Below, piece by piece: positions 22,636-29,467 of a stretch of 32,966 bases of DNA. The position numbers and the translations under genes were made by a program. Position 1 is the first letter of the stretch. Each line of letters opens with the position of its first letter. This DNA comes from DATLFQ01 sp035540915 (GTDB lineage Bacteria; Actinomycetota; Acidimicrobiia; Acidimicrobiales; GCA-2861595), in contig DATLFQ010000174.1 in NCBI GenBank assembly GCA_035540915.1, positions 1 through 32,966 on the forward strand, read 5' to 3'. A model generated the notes under the pieces. The model searched no databases and was not told the DNA's origin. It was given only the letters and a program-made list of their open reading frames with translations.

Positions 22636-23383
22636 CGGCGGGTGCGCGCACCGGCCCGGCCGCCTCCGCCGCCTCGGCCCGCCGGGCCGCCAGCGCCGCG
22701 TCCAGGCCCTCCATCTCCACGCGCTCGTCGGCCACCTCGGCCCGGTAGCGCTGGACCAGCAGCCAGCCGTAGGTGAGTGTCATGGCCACGAAGCCCAGAA
22801 GCATGACGGCGGTGTAGGCGCCGTCCAGGTCGTTCTGCGGGGTCAGCTGGGCGAGCGACCGGTCCTGGTGCAGCGTCCGCCACCAGTCCACCGAGAAGTG
22901 GACGATGGGGACGTCGGCCACCGCCACCAGCGCGGCGACGGCCGAGCGTCGGGCCCGGACGTCCAGCGGCCCGCCGACCCGGCGCAGGGCGAGGTAGCCG
23001 AGGAACAGGGCCAGCAGCAGGGCGGTGCTGGTCAGGCGGGCGTCCCAGGTCCACCACACCCCCCAGGTGGGCCGGCCCCAGATGGCGCCGGTGACCAGGG
23101 TGAGGGCGCAGAACACCACGCCGACCTCGGCCGAGGAGGCGGCCAGGCGGTCCCAGCGCCGCGCCCGGGTGCGCGGCCACAGCCAGAGCGCGCTGGCCAC
23201 GGCAGTCACGCCGAAGGCGAGGTAGGCGGCCCAGGCCAGCGGCGGGTGGATGGCGATCAGCCGGGCGTAGACGCCCTGTTCGAGCGTCGGTGGAAGGCCG
23301 AGGCCCAGCACGACCGTGGTCGCCAGCGCGAGAAGTGCCGCCATGCCGACCAGCGCGGTGGTGGCCGGTCCGGGGCGGCTCAC
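22628..23383 (-). CDS. ccmC: CcmC haem transfer protein
   Basis: A 251-residue six-helix membrane protein. It has LIAIHPPLAWAAYLAF (His46), the WWD motif WGRPTWGVWWTWDARLTS (102-119), and PIVHFSVDWWRTLHQ near 159-173 with the second conserved histidine (His172). CcmC brings haem to CcmE on the outer membrane face. GTG 23383 overlaps the ccmB stop as GTGA, which argues against the longer frame further upstream. The C-terminal 35 residues (AEVADERVEMEGLDAALAARRAEAAEA) form a charged helix beyond the usual fold. Confidence 0.95.
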   Translation of the reverse strand: MSRPGPATTALVGMAALLALATTVVLGLGLPPTLEQGVYARLIAIHPPLAWAAYLAFGVTAVASALWLWPRTRARRWDRLAASSAEVGVVFCALTLVTGAIWGRPTWGVWWTWDARLTSTALLLALFLGYLALRRVGGPLDVRARRSAVAALVAVADVPIVHFSVDWWRTLHQDRSLAQLTPQNDLDGAYTAVMLLGFVAMTLTYGWLLVQRYRAEVADERVEMEGLDAALAARRAEAAEAAGPVRAPAAT

Positions 23384-24048
23384 GACTCCTCCAGCAGCGC
23401 GCCGAAGGCGGCCACCCCGACGGCGACGTACACCGCGGCGAACACGGCCAGCAGCTGGACCCAGCGCCACCCGTCGTCGACGCTGACCCCCATGGCCACC
23501 TCCCAGGCCCGGGTGGCCGCGAGCAGGACCGGCGCCACGACGGGCAGGAGCAGCAGCGGCAGCAGGGTCTCCCGCACGCGCAGGCCGGCGGCCACGCCCG
23601 CGTACAGCGTGCCCGCGGCAGCCAGGCCGACGGTGGCCGCTGCGGCCGAGGCGGCGACCATGGCCGCGCCGCCGAGATCGGCCCCGTAGAGCAGCACGAT
23701 GCCGACCCCGAGCAGGAGCTCCAGGACGACCAGCTCCACGGCCACAGCGGCCGCCTTGCCGAGGAAGATGCCCCCCGGGTCGAGGCCCGACAGCCGGAGG
23801 CCGTCACGGGCGCCGTCGCCGGCCTCGATGGTGAAGCTGCGCTGGACGGCCAGCACGGCCGCGAAGAGCACGGCCACCCAGAACAGCCCGGCCGACGCCC
23901 GCTCCAGGACCCCGCGGTCGGGGTCGAGGGCGAACCCGAACAGGATCAGCACCAGGACGCCGAAGGGCGCCACCTGGTTGGTGGCCACGCGGGAGCGGGC
24001 CTCGATGCGCAGGTCCTTGCCGGCCACCAGCAGCGCGTCACGCCACAC
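23380..24048 (-). CDS. ccmB: CcmB ABC transporter membrane subunit
   Basis: 222 residues with about six membrane helices. The N-terminal signature is LLVAGKDLRIEARSRVATNQVAPFGVLVLILFGFA, followed by FWVAVLFAAVLAVQRSF, GLRLSGLDPGGIFLGKAAAV and ETLLPLLLLPVVAPVLLAA, all CcmB landmarks. With CcmA it forms the ATP-driven complex that frees holo-CcmE from CcmCD. GTG 24048 overlaps the ccmA 3' end by 11 bp. Confidence 0.93.
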   Translation of the reverse strand: MWRDALLVAGKDLRIEARSRVATNQVAPFGVLVLILFGFALDPDRGVLERASAGLFWVAVLFAAVLAVQRSFTIEAGDGARDGLRLSGLDPGGIFLGKAAAVAVELVVLELLLGVGIVLLYGADLGGAAMVAASAAAATVGLAAAGTLYAGVAAGLRVRETLLPLLLLPVVAPVLLAATRAWEVAMGVSVDDGWRWVQLLAVFAAVYVAVGVAAFGALLEES

Positions 24049-24742
24049 CGACGGCCTCCCGTCCCGCGGGGACGACCGCGTCGGCCCCGTCGAGGGTGGG
24101 GCCGGTGGCCCGGACCTGGCCGCCGGCCATGGTGACGGTGCGCCCGGCCAGCGCGGTGGCCCGGTCGGCCTCGTGGGAGGCGAACAGGACGGTGGCGCCC
24201 GAGCCGGCCGCGTCGCGCACCAGCTCGTCGAGCAGGTCGCGCCCGGCCGCGTCCAGGCCGGCGTGCGGCTCGTCGAGCAGCCACAGCTCGGGGCGGCGGG
24301 CCACCAGGACGGCCAGGGACACGCGCCGCCGCTGACCGGCCGACAGCCGGGCGACGGCCAGGCCCCGCAACCGACCGTCCAACTCCAGGCGGGTCAGGGA
24401 GGGGGCGACGGTGGCGGGGTCGGCCCCGGCGGCCCGGACGGCGAAGCGCACGTTGTCCTCCACCGACAGGTCGTCGTAGAGGAAGCCGGCGTGACCGAGC
24501 AGCCCGACACGGCGGCGAAGACCCCGGCGGTCACGGCGCAGGTCGTGGCCCAGCACGACGGCCGACCCGCCGGTCACCGCCAGCAGGCCGGCGCAGGCCC
24601 GCAGCAGGCTGGACTTGCCGGCGCCGTTCGGGCCCCGGAGGAGCACCACCTCGCCCGGGTCGACGCACAGGTCCACACCGGCAAGGGCGGGAAAGCGGCC
24701 GAGGAGAGCGACTGCAGAGCGGAGTTCGACAGCGGGGGCCAT
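24038..24742 (-). CDS. ccmA: CcmA ABC transporter ATPase
   Basis: A 234-residue ABC ATPase. Walker A is GPNGAGKS (37-44), the signature LSAGQRRR (133-140), Walker B LWLLDEPHAGLD (153-164), and the H-loop His190 (FASHEADRA). LLRACAGLLAVTGGSAVVLGHD and GLLGHAGFLYDDLSVEDNVRF resemble CcmA closely. It is the first gene of the ccm operon, and its energy drives release of haem-CcmE. ATG 24742 lies inside an inverted repeat that may be regulatory. Confidence 0.93.
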   Translation of the reverse strand: MAPAVELRSAVALLGRFPALAGVDLCVDPGEVVLLRGPNGAGKSSLLRACAGLLAVTGGSAVVLGHDLRRDRRGLRRRVGLLGHAGFLYDDLSVEDNVRFAVRAAGADPATVAPSLTRLELDGRLRGLAVARLSAGQRRRVSLAVLVARRPELWLLDEPHAGLDAAGRDLLDELVRDAAGSGATVLFASHEADRATALAGRTVTMAGGQVRATGPTLDGADAVVPAGREAVGVA

Positions 24743-24763
24743 AGCGGCCGGCCCATGCTATGG
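24739..24763. promoter_or_regulatory. Inverted repeat over the ccmA start codon
   Basis: CCATAGC (24739-24745) and GCTATGG (24757-24763) are perfect 7-bp arms around GGCCGGCCCAT. On the minus strand TAGCAT within it could be a -10 element 12 nt before the ccmA ATG. An operator, or a hairpin occluding the start, are both possible. Function is inferred. Confidence 0.3.
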
Positions 24764-24823
24764 GCCGCCCGGCCGGAGGTACCAGGCGCGGCGCCTGGCC
24801 CGGGGCGTCGCCCGGCCCGCCGC

Positions 24824-24829
24824 TACCGT
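24824..24829 (+). promoter_or_regulatory. Candidate -10 element (TACCGT) for the sortase gene
   Basis: TACCGT fits TAnnnT and lies 8 nt before GTG 24838, with no ribosome-binding site between. An identical hexamer precedes the DUF5317 gene at 27619. Confidence 0.4.
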
Positions 24830-24837
24830 GGCGGGCG

Positions 24838-25749
24838 GTGGACGTCAGGGGCGTGGTGGGCGCGGTGGGGCGGATCCTCATCGCGGCCGGCACGCTCGTG
24901 CTGCTGTTCGTCGCCTACCAGCTGTGGGGCACCGGCCTGGCCGAGGCCCGCAGCCAGGACCGGCTGCGCGACCAGTTCGAGGCGGTGCTGGAGGACGCCG
25001 GCGTCCCCCTGGCGCCGGTCGGCCCCCGCACCACCGTCCCGCCGGCCGCCGCGCCCCCACCTGCGCCGGAGGGCGACGCAGTCGCCATCCTGCGCATCCC
25101 GCGACTGGGCGTCGACAAGACGGTGGTCGAAGGCGTGAAGCTCGGCGACCTGAAGCGCGGTCCCGGCCACTACCCGGCCACGCCGCTGCCCGGACAGCCC
25201 GGCAACGCCGCCGTCGCCGGACACCGGACCACCTACGGCGCTCCCTTCTACAACCTCGACGAGCTGGAGACCGGCGACGAGATTCTCGTCACGACCCGCC
25301 AGGGGCGCTTCCGGTACGAGGTCACCGAGTCCAAGGTGGTGAGCCCCAGCGAGGTCTCCGTGCTGGACCCGACGACGGACAACCGGCTGACGCTCACCAC
25401 CTGCCACCCCCGCTTCAGCGCCTCCAAGCGCCTGGTGGTCGTGGCCGCCCTGGCCGGCGACGTGACGCCGGCCCCGGCCCCCGAACCGGCCGAGCCGTCG
25501 GAGCCCGACGGGCGCCGGCCCCCGATCGCGCGGCCAGCGGTCGACCCGGCCGGGCTTTCGGGCGAGGCCGCCGCCAACGGTCCGGCCGTGATCTGGGGCT
25601 TCGTGGCCGCCCTGGTGGCCGCGGCGACCTGGGCCGCCGCCCGCTTCTGGCGGGGGTGGCCGGCCTACCTCATCGGCACGCCGGTGTTCCTGGTCGTGCT
25701 GTTCGTCTTCTTCGAGAACTTCAGCCGCCTGCTGCCCGCCAACTTCTGA
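24838..25749 (+). CDS. Class E-type sortase with extra C-terminal membrane helices
   Basis: A 303-residue membrane-bound transpeptidase that attaches surface proteins to the cell wall. It has an N-terminal anchor (12-28), a Pro/Ala linker (58-78), then the sortase barrel: VAILRIPRLGVDKTVVEGV, GPGHYPATPLPGQPGNAAVAGHRTTYGAPFYNL (His129), LTLTTCHPRFSASKRLVVVA (Cys189, Arg198). The catalytic trio is complete. After a Pro-rich stretch come two more hydrophobic segments (about 250-271 and 276-295), which many class E enzymes lack. No clear substrate with a sorting motif is in the window; the surface protein at the left edge has none. Divergent from ccmA across 95 bp. Confidence 0.9.
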   Translation: MDVRGVVGAVGRILIAAGTLVLLFVAYQLWGTGLAEARSQDRLRDQFEAVLEDAGVPLAPVGPRTTVPPAAAPPPAPEGDAVAILRIPRLGVDKTVVEGVKLGDLKRGPGHYPATPLPGQPGNAAVAGHRTTYGAPFYNLDELETGDEILVTTRQGRFRYEVTESKVVSPSEVSVLDPTTDNRLTLTTCHPRFSASKRLVVVAALAGDVTPAPAPEPAEPSEPDGRRPPIARPAVDPAGLSGEAAANGPAVIWGFVAALVAAATWAAARFWRGWPAYLIGTPVFLVVLFVFFENFSRLLPANF

Positions 25750-25787
25750 GCGGCGCCGGCGGTCGTCGACCGGGCGCTCGGCGCCGC
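25750..25787 (+). terminator. Hairpin after the sortase gene
   Basis: GCGGCGCCG (25750-25758) pairs with CGGCGCCGC (25779-25787). Between them CGGTCG and CGACCG form a second inner stem. It begins immediately after the TGA at 25747-25749. No T-tract follows. Confidence 0.6.
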
Positions 25788-25826
25788 GCGCGCGAGCATC
25801 CGAGGGCTTGCGAAGCCGAAACGCGC

Positions 25827-25832
25827 CAGACT
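25827..25832 (+). promoter_or_regulatory. Candidate -10 element (CAGACT) for a leaderless transcript
   Basis: CAGACT lies exactly 6 nt before GTG 25839, and no ribosome site is present. The first base is not T, so this is a weaker match than the others in the window. Confidence 0.3.
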
Positions 25833-25838
25833 TGCCCG

Positions 25839-26087
25839 GTGATCCTCTTCATCCTGAGCCTGCTGCTCACCGGTCTGGTGGTGGGCGCCCTCGGCCGCCT
25901 GGCCATTCCGGGGCCCAACCCCATGAGCATCGGCATGACGATCCTGGTCGGCGTGGGCGGTGCCTTCCTCGGCGGCCTGGTCGGCAACCTGATCTTCGGC
26001 CGGCCGGGCGGGCTGCTGCTGGCCGTGCTCGGTGCCGCGCTGATCGTGTGGTTGCTCGAGCGCAGCCGCGCCAGCCGGGTGACCTGA
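25839..26087 (+). CDS. GlsB/YeaQ/YmgE-family small membrane protein
   Basis: 82 residues, three hydrophobic helices. ILFILSLLLTGLVVGALGRLAIPGPNPMSIGMTILVGVGGAFLGGLVGNLIFG is the glycine-rich transglycosylase-associated pattern of this family, which is linked to general stress in other bacteria with no known biochemical role. GTG 25839 directly precedes the first helix. The stop is 3 bp from the stop of the convergent gmd gene. Confidence 0.85.
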   Translation: MILFILSLLLTGLVVGALGRLAIPGPNPMSIGMTILVGVGGAFLGGLVGNLIFGRPGGLLLAVLGAALIVWLLERSRASRVT

Positions 26088-26090
26088 GGG

Positions 26091-27092
26091 TCAGCCCCTC
26101 AACCCCGCGGGCGCCGTCCCTGCGGCGACCTGCGCACCCACGTGGGCCAGGTCGGCGTCCACCATCGCCTCGACCAGTTCGCCGAAGCTGACCTCGGGCT
26201 CCCAGCCCAGCTGGACGCGTGCCTTGGTTGGGTCGCCGATCAGGATGTCGACCTCCGCCGGACGGACGAGGGACTCGTCCAGCACCACGTGATCGCGGTA
26301 GTCCAGGCCGGCCCGGGCGAAGGCCAGCTCGCAGAACTCGCGCACCGAGTGGCTCTCGCCGGTGGCCACCACGTAGTCGTCGGGGGTCTCCTGCTGCAGC
26401 ATGAGCCACATGGCCCGGACGTAGTCGCCGGCGAAGCCCCAGTCCCGCTGGGCGTCGAGGTTGCCGAGCGGGAGAGTGTCGGCCAGCCCGTGGGCGATGC
26501 GGGCCACGCCGTTGGTCACCTTGCGGGTGACGAACTCCAGGCCCCGGCGCGGGCTCTCGTGGTTGAACAGCATCCCGCTGGATGCGTGGAGGCCGTAGGA
26601 CTCCCGGTAGTTCACCGTGATCCAGTGGCCGTAGACCTTGGCGACGCCGTAGGGGCTGCGGGGGTAGAAGGGCGTGGTCTCGGTCTGGGGCGACTCGACC
26701 ACCTTGCCGAACATCTCGCTGGAGCTGGCCTGGTAGAAGCGGATCTCGGGATCGACGATGCGGATGGCGTCGAGCACCCGGGTGACGCCCAGGGCGGTGG
26801 TCTCGCCGGTCAGGACGGCCTGGTCCCACGACGTCTGCACGAAGGACTGGGCGGCCAGGTTGTACAGCTCGGTCGGCCGGTGCTTCTGCAGCAGCTTGAT
26901 CATCGACACCTCGTCCAGCAGGTCGCCCGACACCAGCGTCAGCCGGTCCTGGATGTGCGCGATGCGCTCGAAGGTGACCGTGCTGGACCGCCGGGCCATG
27001 CCGATGACCTCGTAGCCCCGGTCGAGCAGGAGCTCGGCCAGGTAGGAGCCGTCCTGGCCGGTGATGCCGGTGATGAGGGCGCGAGGTGCCAT
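26091..27092 (-). CDS. gmd: GDP-mannose 4,6-dehydratase
   Basis: A 333-residue short-chain (extended SDR) enzyme that converts GDP-mannose to GDP-4-keto-6-deoxymannose, the first step to fucose, rhamnose or perosamine-type sugars. NAD(P)-binding ALITGITGQDGSYLAE is at 5-20 (GITGQDG 9-15). Active site residues are in SSSEMFG (123-129) and YGVAKVY (Tyr148, Lys152). Also seen: NHESPRRGLEFVTRKV, LPLGNLDAQRDWGFAGDYVRAMWLMLQ and RPAEVDILIGDPTKARVQLGW. ATG 27092 sits at the expected position before the first strand. A glycosyltransferase gene lies 1 kb away, but no reductase or epimerase for the next step is in the window. Confidence 0.93.
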   Translation of the reverse strand: MAPRALITGITGQDGSYLAELLLDRGYEVIGMARRSSTVTFERIAHIQDRLTLVSGDLLDEVSMIKLLQKHRPTELYNLAAQSFVQTSWDQAVLTGETTALGVTRVLDAIRIVDPEIRFYQASSSEMFGKVVESPQTETTPFYPRSPYGVAKVYGHWITVNYRESYGLHASSGMLFNHESPRRGLEFVTRKVTNGVARIAHGLADTLPLGNLDAQRDWGFAGDYVRAMWLMLQQETPDDYVVATGESHSVREFCELAFARAGLDYRDHVVLDESLVRPAEVDILIGDPTKARVQLGWEPEVSFGELVEAMVDADLAHVGAQVAAGTAPAGLRG

Positions 27093-27125
27093 GGCCCTGT
27101 TGTCGCGCCGGGCCGGCCGGCTGTC

Positions 27126-27142
27126 TGCTAAGCCACTTGGCA
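27126..27142. promoter_or_regulatory. Imperfect palindrome TGCTAAGCCACTTGGCA, candidate operator
   Basis: Seven-base arms TGCTAAG and CTTGGCA match at six of seven positions around CCA. It lies in the 52-bp gap between the divergent gmd and XRE genes and ends 2 nt before the XRE gene's ATG. This is a natural place for autoregulation by that XRE protein. The role is inferred. Confidence 0.35.
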
Positions 27143-27144
27143 CC

Positions 27145-27570
27145 ATGCCGCTGCCGCCCCCGGAGTCGCTGGGCCGCCGCATCGCCCGGCTGCGGGGGGA
27201 CCGGGGCTGGACCCAGGCCGACCTGGCCGAGCGCATCGGCATCTCCCGGGTGGCGGTCTCGCACCTGGAGACCGATCTCAACATCCCGAGCGAGCGCACC
27301 GTGACCCTGCTGGCCGGGCTGTTCCGCACCGAGCCCCACGAGCTGGTGGACGCCACCTCGTACCCGGTGGCCAAGGCCGAGCGGCTGCCGGTGGTGGCCT
27401 GCCGCTACACCGAGGTGGAGCTGCAGCTGCGGCTTCTGGCCCGGGACGTCGAGGCCGGCGACCGCCCGGCCCTGGACGACTGGCCCGAGCGCCTGCGCAT
27501 CCTCCGCAAGGCCGCCCTCGACCCGGCTGAGCGCCGGGCGGTCGACGTCGCCCTCCGCTCGCTGCGCTGA
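27145..27570 (+). CDS. XRE-family helix-turn-helix regulator
   Basis: 141 residues. The Cro/CI-type domain covers about 8-62: LGRRIARLRGDRGWTQADLAERIGISRVAVSHLETDLNIPSERTVTLLAGLFRTEPHELV. The rest is a helical, charged region (LQLRLLARDVEAGDRPALDDWPERLRILRKAALDPAERRAVDVALRSL) that could bind an effector or dimerise. It is divergent from gmd across a short gap with a near-palindrome, so control of gmd and of itself is a reasonable guess. No ribosome site is evident. Confidence 0.82.
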   Translation: MPLPPPESLGRRIARLRGDRGWTQADLAERIGISRVAVSHLETDLNIPSERTVTLLAGLFRTEPHELVDATSYPVAKAERLPVVACRYTEVELQLRLLARDVEAGDRPALDDWPERLRILRKAALDPAERRAVDVALRSLR

Positions 27571-27618
27571 CCCCTTTGGGCCGGCATCGGTCCCCGGCCC
27601 CGACTGGCCCCCCGGCGC

Positions 27619-27624
27619 TACCGT
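27619..27624 (+). promoter_or_regulatory. Candidate -10 element (TACCGT) before the DUF5317 gene
   Basis: TACCGT lies 9 nt before ATG 27634 and is identical to the element before the sortase gene, with no ribosome-binding site between. The spacing would give a leader of a few bases at most. Confidence 0.35.
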
Positions 27625-27633
27625 CGCACGCCG

Positions 27634-28167
27634 ATGCGCCTGGTGCTGCTGGCCGCCGCCCTGGGGGCGGTCGTCGGCCTGGTCCGGAGGCGCCGCCCGC
27701 TCCACGCCGCGGCGCCGAGGCTTCGGCTGTGGCCGGTGCTGGTGGCCGCGCTGGTCCTGCAGGCCGGAGCCGGCCGGGTTGACGGCGGCGGTCTGGGGCT
27801 GCTGCTGGCCTCGTACGTCGGCCTCGTCGCCTTCGCGATGGCGAACCTGGCCACCGTCGGGATGGGCCTCGTCGGCGTGGGCCTGGCACTGAACCTGGCC
27901 GTCATCGCCGCCAACGACGGGATGCCGGTGCGCCCCGCCGCGCTGGTCCGCGCCGGGGTGGCGTCGCCGGCGGAGGCGGTCACCTTGGAGTTCGACCGCA
28001 AGCGCCACCTCGAGCGCCCCGGCGACCGCCTGACGGCGCTGGCCGACATCGTGCCGGTCCGGCCGGTCGGCGAGGTGGTTTCCTTCGGCGACCTCGTCCT
28101 GGCGATGGGTTCTGCCGACGCCCTCGCCCACCTCCTCCGCCGCCGGCCGGCCCCCCAGGGACGCTGA
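27634..28167 (+). CDS. DUF5317-family membrane protein
   Basis: 177 residues with about four hydrophobic segments (MRLVLLAAALGAVVGLV; LWPVLVAALVLQAGAG; LGLLLASYVGLVAFAMANLA; VGMGLVGVGLALNLAVIAANDGMPV). The family landmarks are NDGMPV, then RHLERPGDRLTALADIVPV, then VSFGDLVLAMGSA near the end. The function is unknown; members are found in actinobacteria and firmicutes. Its TGA overlaps the first codon of the glycosyltransferase frame as CTGA, so the two are probably coupled. Confidence 0.8.
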   Translation: MRLVLLAAALGAVVGLVRRRRPLHAAAPRLRLWPVLVAALVLQAGAGRVDGGGLGLLLASYVGLVAFAMANLATVGMGLVGVGLALNLAVIAANDGMPVRPAALVRAGVASPAEAVTLEFDRKRHLERPGDRLTALADIVPVRPVGEVVSFGDLVLAMGSADALAHLLRRRPAPQGR

Positions 28168-29210
28168 CCACCGCGGCGATCGTCTCCTATCGCCTCGGCC
28201 ACGCCGACGGCGTGTCCGTCGAGGCGGCCACCTGGGCGTGGGCGCTGGGCCAGCTCGGCTTCGAGGTCCGGACCGTGGCCGGGGCCGGCCGGGCCGACGT
28301 CCTCCTGCCCGCCCTCGCGCTCGACGCCGCCGGCGGCCCGGCGCCGGGCGAGCTGGGCCAGGCCCTGGCCGGCGCCGACCTGGTGGTGGTCGAGAACGTC
28401 CTGTCCCTGCCGCTCAACCCGGCGGCGGGCGCCGCGCTGGCCGCCGCCCTGGCCGGGCGCCGCGCCGTGCTCCGCCACCACGACCTGGCCTGGCAGCGGA
28501 CCGGGGCTGCGGCCGGCGCCGCCGGCGCCGGCGCCCCGCCGCCCCCCGACGACCCGGCCTGGCTCCACGTCACCATCAACGACCTGAGCCGCCGCCAGCT
28601 GGCCGAGCGGGGCATCGACGCGGTCACCGTCCGCAACGCCTTCGACCCGGACCCGCCGGCCGGCGACCGGGACACCACCCGCCGCCGGCTCGGCGTCGGC
28701 GACGGCGACCGGCTGGTGGTGCAGCCGACCCGGGCCCTGCCGCGCAAGGACGTGCCCGGGGCGGTGGCCCTGGCCGAGGCGCTCGGCGCCATCTACTGGC
28801 TGCTCGGGCCCGCGGAGGACGGCTACGCCGCCACGCTGGCGTCGGTCCTGGGCGCGGCGCGGGTGCGGACCATCCACGGCCGGGGCGAGGTGACCATGGC
28901 CGACGCCTACGCGGCAGCCGACGTGGTCGCCTTCCCGTCCACCTGGGAGGGGTTCGGGAACCCGGTGATCGAGTCGGCGCTGCACCGCCGGCCGCTGGCC
29001 ATCCGCCGCTACCCGGTGGCCGAGGAGTTGGCCGGCTTCGGCTTCCGCTGGTTCGGCGCCGCCGACGCCGACGGCCTCGACGCCTGGCTCCGCCGGCCCG
29101 ACGAGGCGCTGCTCGACCACAACCAGGCGGTCGCCCGCCGGCACTTCTCCCGCGCCGATCTGCCCGCCACCCTGGCCGGCCTCTTCGGCGAGCGAGGATG
29201 GGGGTGGTGA
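28164..29210 (+). CDS. Group 1 (GT4-like) glycosyltransferase, apparent CTG start
   Basis: A GT-B glycosyltransferase, 348 residues if CTG 28164 is used. The first conserved strand and loop read AIVSYRLGHADGVSVEAATWAWALGQLGFEV. Later come LHVTINDLSRRQLAERGI, VRNAFDP, VVQPTRALPRKDVPGAVALAEAL and the donor-binding segment ADVVAFPSTWEGFGNPVIESALHRRPLAI (the EGFGNPVIE form of the GT4 E-x7-E motif). There is no ATG, GTG or TTG upstream in this frame near the domain start. GTG 28212 would remove the first beta strand, while CTG 28164 overlaps the DUF5317 stop as CTGA and keeps it. Donor and acceptor are unknown. Confidence 0.85.
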   Translation: MTTAAIVSYRLGHADGVSVEAATWAWALGQLGFEVRTVAGAGRADVLLPALALDAAGGPAPGELGQALAGADLVVVENVLSLPLNPAAGAALAAALAGRRAVLRHHDLAWQRTGAAAGAAGAGAPPPPDDPAWLHVTINDLSRRQLAERGIDAVTVRNAFDPDPPAGDRDTTRRRLGVGDGDRLVVQPTRALPRKDVPGAVALAEALGAIYWLLGPAEDGYAATLASVLGAARVRTIHGRGEVTMADAYAAADVVAFPSTWEGFGNPVIESALHRRPLAIRRYPVAEELAGFGFRWFGAADADGLDAWLRRPDEALLDHNQAVARRHFSRADLPATLAGLFGERGWGW

Positions 29211-29467
29211 CCGACGACCCCGTCCTCGACCGCCGGGCCCGCTTCGCCCGGGCCGCGGTGGCCGGCAAGCGCGTCGGCTACCTGCTGCTGCTGGTCGCGA
29301 TCGTGGCCTTCGGGTTCGGCTTCGCCGTCGGTTTCGGCGGTGCGGTGACGACCGTGGTGGTCGCCTGCATGATCGGCACCACCTTCACGCTCGCCCCCGG
29401 CATCGTCATCGGCTACGCCGTCCGGTCGGCCGAGCGCGACGACCGCCGCCGGGGCCTGGGCTCGTGA
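29207..29467 (+). CDS. Small membrane protein, unknown function
   Basis: 86 residues with two hydrophobic segments (VGYLLLLVAIVAFGFGFAVGF and VTTVVVACMIGTTFTLAPGIVIGYAV) and charged ends (TDDPVLDRRARFARAAVAGKR; SAERDDRRRGLGS). GTG 29207 overlaps the glycosyltransferase stop as GTGA and has GAGG 9 nt upstream. ATG 29198 is an in-frame alternative. Its own stop overlaps the GTG of the alcohol dehydrogenase gene. It is thus locked between two enzyme genes. I do not recognise a family with confidence. Confidence 0.75.
   Translation: MTDDPVLDRRARFARAAVAGKRVGYLLLLVAIVAFGFGFAVGFGGAVTTVVVACMIGTTFTLAPGIVIGYAVRSAERDDRRRGLGS

Noticed and set aside
26084..26094. CTGAGGGTCAG palindrome at the GlsB/gmd junction as a terminator
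   Set aside because: Two facing TGA stops are inherently palindromic. Arms of four bases are too short to support a terminator call.
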